Of a stretch of DNA of 40,154 bases, positions 35,583-40,154 are shown piece after piece. Under the pieces are notes generated by a model. That model saw only the letters and a program-made list of their open reading frames with translations, was not told the DNA's origin and made no database searches. This stretch comes from Ectothiorhodospiraceae bacterium (GTDB lineage: Bacteria > Pseudomonadota > Gammaproteobacteria > Nitrococcales > Halorhodospiraceae). Position 1 is the stretch's first letter, and every line of letters starts with the position of its first letter. Location: positions 1 through 40,154 of the forward strand of contig PUNM01000075.1 of NCBI GenBank assembly GCA_003552625.1. Direction: 5' to 3'. The translations under genes and the position numbers were made by a program.

Positions 35583-36095
35583 ATGGTACACGACGATACT
35601 GATCTTCAGGAGCGGGCCCAGGCGGTGGGGGCGGCGCTGCAGGCCCATGCGGCACGTTTGGCGGTCGCCGAGTCGTGTACCGGCGGGTTGCTCGCTAAGA
35701 CGGTGACGGACTGTGCCGGCGCTTCGGCCTGGTTCGACCGCGGCGTCGTGGTTTATAGCAATGCCGCCAAGCATGATCTTGCCGGCGTTTCTCCAGACGA
35801 CATCGCGCAGCACGGTGCGGTCAGCGGCCCGGTCGCGGAGGCGCTAGCCCTGGGCATGGTGGTGCGTGGGCCGGTGGACTATTCCATTGCGATCACCGGG
35901 GTGGCCGGGCCGGAGGGCGGTTCGACGGAAAAGCCGGTGGGCACGGTCTGGATTGCCTGGGGAACTCCGCTCGGCGTTGAGGCGCAGGTCTTTGCGTTTC
36001 CCGGGGGGCGTGATGCGGTTCGCCGGGCAAGCGTTGCTGCCGCGCTCGACGGATTGCGTGACCGGCTCGCCGCTGCGGAGTCGGGAGCGGTGTGA
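35583..36095 (+). CDS. pncC: Nicotinamide-nucleotide amidase (CinA C-terminal family)
   Basis: The 170-residue protein is a stand-alone CinA C-terminal domain that deamidates nicotinamide mononucleotide to nicotinate mononucleotide in NAD recycling. Motifs are [17 protein letters not shown] with the catalytic Ser, [29 protein letters not shown] and [22 protein letters not shown] 35583 is preceded by GGGAGGG. It is the usual upstream neighbour of recA. The stop lies 182 bases before the recA start. Confidence 0.94.
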   Translation: MVHDDTDLQERAQAVGAALQAHAARLAVAESCTGGLLAKTVTDCAGASAWFDRGVVVYSNAAKHDLAGVSPDDIAQHGAVSGPVAEALALGMVVRGPVDYSIAITGVAGPEGGSTEKPVGTVWIAWGTPLGVEAQVFAFPGGRDAVRRASVAAALDGLRDRLAAAESGAV

Positions 36096-36277
36096 CGCAC
36101 ACCTGAGCAAGCAACGGCTGTTAGAATCGGTCCCGGGATAAAGATGAAATGCGCCGCGGGGGTATGGAATAATCCCGCGGCTTAGCGGGGCGGCGGGCTG
36201 GGAGCAAGGAACGCGACCGGACTGTCCAGGCGCCTTGGCCCGTCCGAAGGGCAACCAAGCCAAAAGTGGAGTCGGAG
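36096..36277 (+). promoter_or_regulatory. recA leader region with hairpins, no LexA box seen
   Basis: A TAGAAT -10-like hexamer lies at 36122-36127 without a good -35. CCGCGGG (36154-36160) pairs with CCCGCGG (36174-36180) across 13 bases. CTTGGCCC (36234-36241) pairs with GGG and CCAAG (36249-36259) just upstream of the recA ribosome site. No CTGT-N8-ACAG LexA box is visible on either strand. Confidence 0.4.
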
Positions 36278-37324
36278 ATGGACGACGATCGCAAAAAGGC
36301 GCTCGGCGCCGCGTTGGGGCAGATCGAGAAGCAGTTCGGTAAGGGAGCCGTCATGCGCATGGGGGATGCGCGGGCGGTGCGCGGCGATGTCAAGGCGATC
36401 TCCACCGGATCCCTGGCCCTGGATGTGGCCCTCGGGATTGGCGGTTTGCCGCGGGGTCGTGTGGTCGAGATCTACGGGCCGGAGTCGTCCGGGAAGACGA
36501 CCCTGACCCTCCACATCATTGCCGAGGCGCAGAAGGCCGGTGGGGCTGCCGCGTTCGTGGACGCGGAGCACGCCCTGGACCCGGACTACGCCGAGGCCGT
36601 CGGGGTGGATATCAACGACCTTCTGGTCTCCCAGCCGGATACGGGCGAGCAGGCGCTGGAGATTGCCGACATGCTCGTTCGCTCCGGCGGGTTGGATGTG
36701 GTGGTGGTCGACTCCGTGGCTGCGCTCACGCCGAAAGCGGAGATCGAAGGCGAGATGGGCGATTCCCACGTCGGGCTGCAGGCGCGGCTGATGTCCCAGG
36801 CACTGCGCAAGCTCACGGGCAGCATCCAGCGCTCGAACACCCTTGTCGTCTTCATTAACCAGATCCGCATGAAGATCGGCGTTATGTTCGGAAGTCCGGA
36901 GACCACCACCGGGGGCAACGCGCTCAAGTTCTACTCCTCGGTACGGATGGATATCCGCCGGTTGGGAGCGATCAAGAAAGGCGACGAAGTTCTCGGTAAC
37001 GAGACCCGGGTCAAGGTGGTCAAGAACAAGATGGCGCCGCCGTTCAAGCAGGCGGAGTTTGAGATCCTCTATGGCGAGGGTATCTCCCGGGAAGGGGAGA
37101 TCATCGACATGGGCGTGAACCAGGGCTTTGTCGACAAGTCCGGCGCCTGGTACAGCTACAACGGCGACCGCATCGGGCAGGGCAAGGATAACGCGCGGCA
37201 GTTCCTGCGCAAGAACCCGGAGATTGCTGCGGAGATTGAGCAGCGGGTTCGTGACAAGGTATTGGGTCGGCCGGATGACGAGGCACCGGCCGAGTCCGAG
37301 GCGGGGGCTGACAAGGAGACATGA
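36278..37324 (+). CDS. recA: Recombinase RecA
   Basis: The 348-residue RecA forms the strand-exchange filament and triggers LexA cleavage. Walker [14 protein letters not shown], Walker [20 protein letters not shown], the DNA-binding loops ([19 protein letters not shown] and [25 protein letters not shown]) and an acidic C-terminal tail ([16 protein letters not shown]) are present. ATG 36278 follows GTGGAGTCGGAG; GTG 36266 is a less likely alternative. It overlaps recX by four bases. Confidence 0.98.
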   Translation: MDDDRKKALGAALGQIEKQFGKGAVMRMGDARAVRGDVKAISTGSLALDVALGIGGLPRGRVVEIYGPESSGKTTLTLHIIAEAQKAGGAAAFVDAEHALDPDYAEAVGVDINDLLVSQPDTGEQALEIADMLVRSGGLDVVVVDSVAALTPKAEIEGEMGDSHVGLQARLMSQALRKLTGSIQRSNTLVVFINQIRMKIGVMFGSPETTTGGNALKFYSSVRMDIRRLGAIKKGDEVLGNETRVKVVKNKMAPPFKQAEFEILYGEGISREGEIIDMGVNQGFVDKSGAWYSYNGDRIGQGKDNARQFLRKNPEIAAEIEQRVRDKVLGRPDDEAPAESEAGADKET

Positions 37325-37782
37325 GCGATGCCGGGCGCGATGAGGCGCGGGCGGCGGCGATCCGGCTGCTGGCCCGGCGCGAGCATACGCGCCAGGAGCT
37401 GGAGGACAAGCTGGGGCGGCGCGGCTACCCCCGGGGGGTGGTTGCGGACGTTATCGAGGAGCTGCTCGAGGAAGGGCTGCTCGATGAGGGTCGTTTCGCT
37501 GAGGCCTTTGTGAACAGCCGCGTCGAGCGCGGCCAGGGGCCGGTTCGGATCGAGTACGAGATGCGCCAGCGTGGTGTGCCCGCCCACCTTGCCCGGGAGG
37601 CCCTGCAGGCGCTGGCAGTGGACTGGCGCGAGCAAGCTCGGGCAGTGCGTCGTCACCGCTTTGGCGATCGGGTGCCGGCGGACCGGCGCGAGGCAGCCCG
37701 CCAGGCGCAGTTCCTCCAGCGTCGCGGGTTTACGGCGGAGCAGGTGCGCGCGGCGGCGACACCAGCGGATGAAGACGGATGA
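37321..37782 (+). CDS. recX: Regulatory protein RecX
   Basis: The 153-residue inhibitor of RecA has three tandem three-helix repeats: [19 protein letters not shown], then [21 protein letters not shown], and [23 protein letters not shown] 37321 overlaps the recA TGA as ATGA, so translation is coupled and RecX stays proportionate to RecA. alaS begins 11 bases after its stop, the standard gammaproteobacterial order. Confidence 0.96.
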   Translation: MSDAGRDEARAAAIRLLARREHTRQELEDKLGRRGYPRGVVADVIEELLEEGLLDEGRFAEAFVNSRVERGQGPVRIEYEMRQRGVPAHLAREALQALAVDWREQARAVRRHRFGDRVPADRREAARQAQFLQRRGFTAEQVRAAATPADEDG

Positions 37783-37793
37783 AAGGGGCCCGT

Positions 37794-40154
37794 ATGGGTG
37801 AGGCAAAGATGACATCGGCGCAGCTACGTGCGGCCTTCCTCGATTTTTTTGCGCAGCGGGGCCATGAGGTGGTGCCCACCTCGCCGCTTGTGCCGGGGAA
37901 CGACCCGACGCTGCTCTTCACCAACGCGGGTATGGTGCCGTTCAAGGAAGTCTTTCTCGGGCGGGAGGACCGCGGCTATAGCCGGGCGGTGAGCAGCCAG
38001 CGGTGTGTACGCGCCGGGGGTAAGCACAACGACCTCGAGAACGTGGGCTACACCGCACGGCACCACACGTTCTTCGAGATGCTGGGTAACTTCTCCTTCG
38101 GCGATTATTTCAAGCGCGAAGCGATCCAGTACGCGTGGACGTTTCTCACCGAGGTTGTGGGATTGCCGCCGGAGAGCCTCTGGGTGACCGTCTACGAGGA
38201 AGATGACGAGGCGGCGCGGATCTGGCTCGACGAGATCGGCGTCGATCCGGCGCGGTTTCGACGCATCGGTGCTCATGACAACTTCTGGTCCATGGGCGAT
38301 ACCGGTCCATGCGGCCCGTGCTCGGAGGTCTTCTACGATCACGGCCCCGACGTTCCGGGCGGGCCGCCGGGTTCGGAAGATGAAGACGGGGACCGCTACA
38401 TCGAGGTCTGGAATCTGGTCTTCATGCAGTACGACCGCGATGCTGACGGCAACCTGAACCCTCTCCCGCACCCATCCATCGATACCGGCATGGGGCTGGA
38501 GCGTCTGGCTGCGGTCCTGCAGGGCGTGCACGACAATTTCGAGACGGACCTTTTCGCGCCCCTGATCGACGCGGCGGGCGAGATCGCCGGGGTTGGTGAT
38601 CGGCGGACCGCGTCATTGAAAGTGGTAGCTGACCACATCCGGGCCTGTTCCTTCCTGATCGTCGATGGGGTGCTGCCGAGTACCGAGGGCCGGGGCTATG
38701 TTCTGCGCCGGATTATTCGCCGCGCTGTGCGCCACGGTTACCAGCTCGGGGTGGACGAGCCTTTCTTTTACCGTCTTGTGGAGTCGCTCGATGGTGTCAT
38801 GGGCGAGGCCTATCCGGAACTGCGGGAGCGCAGGGAGTTCGTCGAGAAGATCCTCCATCAGGAGGAGAAGCGCTTCCGCGAGACGCTCGAGGATGGGCTG
38901 AATCTGCTCGATAACTACCTGTCTGCAAGTGATAGCGGGGTGATCGGTGGGGATGTCGTGTTCAAGCTCTACGACACCCACGGCTTCCCTGTGGATCTGA
39001 CTGCCGATATTGCCCGTGAGCGCGGTCTTGAGGTGGATTACGAGGGCTTCGAGACCCGGATGCAGGAACAGCGAGAGCGAGCCCGGGCAGCCAGCCGTTT
39101 TGGGGGGGCGAGAGAAGAGATCGTCGATGCCGGCTCAAGCCGGTTCACGGGGTACGATACGCTCCAGGACACGGGGAAGGTTGTCTCCCTCTACCGGGAG
39201 GGCCGTTCTGTCCAGCGCCTCGAGCCGGGGGACGAGGGCATGGTGGTGCTGGATCGGACCCCGTTCTACGCCGAATCCGGTGGCCAGGTTGGAGATCGCG
39301 GCCAGATCGTGGCAAACGGACTACAATTCCGGGTAGAGGATACCGTTAAGCAGGGAGAGGCTCATGGTCACCTCGGTCGGATGGAGCACGGTAGCCTGGG
39401 CGTGGGCGACGAGGTCAGCGCGCAGGTCGATCCCGGGACGCGCGAGGCGACCGTACGCAACCACTCTGCCACCCATCTGCTCCACGCCGCGCTGCGCGAA
39501 GTCCTCGGCGACCACGTCCAGCAAAAGGGCTCGCTGGTTGCGCCGGATCGGTTGCGTTTCGATTTCTCCCACTACGAGGCGCCCGGTCCGGACGAGATTG
39601 CTCGGATCGAACGCCGGGTCAACGAGCAGATCCTTGCCAACCGGCCCATCGAGGCAGAACACATGGCCTTCGAAGACGCGGTGCAGACCGGCGCAATGGC
39701 GCTGTTCGGCGAGAAGTACGGCGATCAGGTGCGCGTTATCGCGATCGGAGGGTACTCGCGCGAGCTTTGCGGAGGGACACACGCAAGCCGAACGGGTGAT
39801 ATCGGCCTGTTCAAGCTGGTTGATGAGACCGGCGTCGCCGGCGGGGTGCGGCGCATCGAAGCCGTTACCGGCGAGCGGGCGGTCGGCTGGGTGCAGGATA
39901 CGGACCGACAGGTACGCCAGCTTGCGGAAACACTGCGGGTGAGTCCGGAGAATCTTGGCACGAGGGTCGAGCAGCTCAGTGAGCGCGTGCGCGAGCAGGA
40001 AAAGGAGCTCGAGCGGCTCAAGCAGAAGTTGGCCACCCAGGCCGGGCGGTCCCTGGTGGACGAGGCCCGTGAAGTGGCGGGAGTCCGGTGCCTGGCGACC
40101 CGTGTCGAAGGTTCCGGGAAGGGGTTGCGGGAGACACTCGATCAGCTCAAGAAC
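37794..40154 (+). CDS. alaS: Alanyl-tRNA synthetase, 5' part (3' end outside window)
   Basis: The frame is open from ATG 37794 to the last base, giving 787 residues of about 870. The aminoacylation core shows [20 protein letters not shown], the class II motif-2 area [27 protein letters not shown] and [13 protein letters not shown]. The editing domain has [13 protein letters not shown] (zinc ligands HxxxH) and [14 protein letters not shown] (Cys and His ligands), followed by the coiled coil of the C-terminal region. Two starts are possible: 37794 (after GAAAGGGG) and the in-frame ATG at 37809 (after GAGG); the latter gives a more typical N terminus. It is likely co-transcribed with recA-recX. 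Confidence 0.97.
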   Translation, partial: MGEAKMTSAQLRAAFLDFFAQRGHEVVPTSPLVPGNDPTLLFTNAGMVPFKEVFLGREDRGYSRAVSSQRCVRAGGKHNDLENVGYTARHHTFFEMLGNFSFGDYFKREAIQYAWTFLTEVVGLPPESLWVTVYEEDDEAARIWLDEIGVDPARFRRIGAHDNFWSMGDTGPCGPCSEVFYDHGPDVPGGPPGSEDEDGDRYIEVWNLVFMQYDRDADGNLNPLPHPSIDTGMGLERLAAVLQGVHDNFETDLFAPLIDAAGEIAGVGDRRTASLKVVADHIRACSFLIVDGVLPSTEGRGYVLRRIIRRAVRHGYQLGVDEPFFYRLVESLDGVMGEAYPELRERREFVEKILHQEEKRFRETLEDGLNLLDNYLSASDSGVIGGDVVFKLYDTHGFPVDLTADIARERGLEVDYEGFETRMQEQRERARAASRFGGAREEIVDAGSSRFTGYDTLQDTGKVVSLYREGRSVQRLEPGDEGMVVLDRTPFYAESGGQVGDRGQIVANGLQFRVEDTVKQGEAHGHLGRMEHGSLGVGDEVSAQVDPGTREATVRNHSATHLLHAALREVLGDHVQQKGSLVAPDRLRFDFSHYEAPGPDEIARIERRVNEQILANRPIEAEHMAFEDAVQTGAMALFGEKYGDQVRVIAIGGYSRELCGGTHASRTGDIGLFKLVDETGVAGGVRRIEAVTGERAVGWVQDTDRQVRQLAETLRVSPENLGTRVEQLSERVREQEKELERLKQKLATQAGRSLVDEAREVAGVRCLATRVEGSGKGLRETLDQLKN

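Noticed and set aside
35547-35813. N-terminal extension of MutS by 89 residues from an upstream in-frame start
   Set aside because: The extension would run over the pncC start region, has no similarity to MutS, and the ATG at 35546 gives the normal family terminus.
36096-36277. LexA binding site before recA
   Set aside because: Half-site-like CTGT sequences occur (for example near 36118 and 36223) but without a properly spaced ACAG partner.

Overview
This window looks like the chromosome of a halophilic, sulfide-oxidising gammaproteobacterium close to Halorhodospira/Ectothiorhodospira. Three things point there. The glycine/sarcosine and sarcosine/dimethylglycine methyltransferases (14218-15864) closely resemble what I remember of the Ectothiorhodospira (Halorhodospira) halochloris betaine-synthesis enzymes. 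A sulfide:quinone reductase lies at 26215-27588. The proteins are markedly acidic in a GC-rich genome. The housekeeping genes (guaBA, metK, mutS, recA-recX-alaS, rlmM, xerD, fdxA) are of gammaproteobacterial type. I see no prophage, insertion sequence, CRISPR array, tRNA or rRNA. This is a dense core-genome segment with a few unusual genes.

Layout. 1-4131 (+): the end of a SpoVR-family gene, an outer-membrane barrel protein, two tandem paralogous Gln/Glu-rich exported coiled-coil proteins, and a glutathionyl-hydroquinone reductase. 4213-7683 (-): a thiolase, an M23 peptidase and xseA. 7833-13873 (+): guaB-guaA-tadA, an exported chalcone-isomerase-like protein, and a 598-residue protein that aligns with the polymerase region of DnaE but lacks the catalytic aspartates. 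14218-19507 (+): GSMT, SDMT, metK, ahcY and metF, which is glycine betaine synthesis together with most of the S-adenosylmethionine cycle. 19601-25093: pckG (-), an orphan HigA-type antitoxin (+), then a minus-strand run of nfo, a MnmC-oxidase-like FAD protein, a YtqB/MnmM-type methyltransferase and an SDR. 25248-28865: a host-attachment/eRF1-like protein (+), a small membrane protein with a Tat-signal SQR (-), and a lipoprotein lipase (-). 28885-30621 (-): rlmM, sufE and a 57-residue protein upstream of the lipase. 30725-40154: slipin and xerD (+), fdxA and mutS (-), then pncC, recA, recX and the 5' part of alaS (+).

How the genes work together. Three rounds of glycine methylation use three SAM molecules and release three S-adenosylhomocysteines. 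metK makes SAM, ahcY removes the inhibitory SAH, and metF supplies methyl-THF for remethylating homocysteine. Only methionine synthase is missing from the window. The SQR feeds electrons from sulfide into the quinone pool. DNA maintenance genes (xseA, nfo, mutS, recA, recX, xerD) are scattered through the window.

Most interesting are (i) the catalytically dead DnaE-like protein at 12077-13873, (ii) an overlapping gene pair at 22504-24188 that may be a two-protein, non-orthologous replacement for bifunctional MnmC in tRNA wobble-uridine modification, (iii) the tandem Q/E-rich exported proteins, and (iv) the structured leader and repeat elements around the betaine/SAM-cycle genes.
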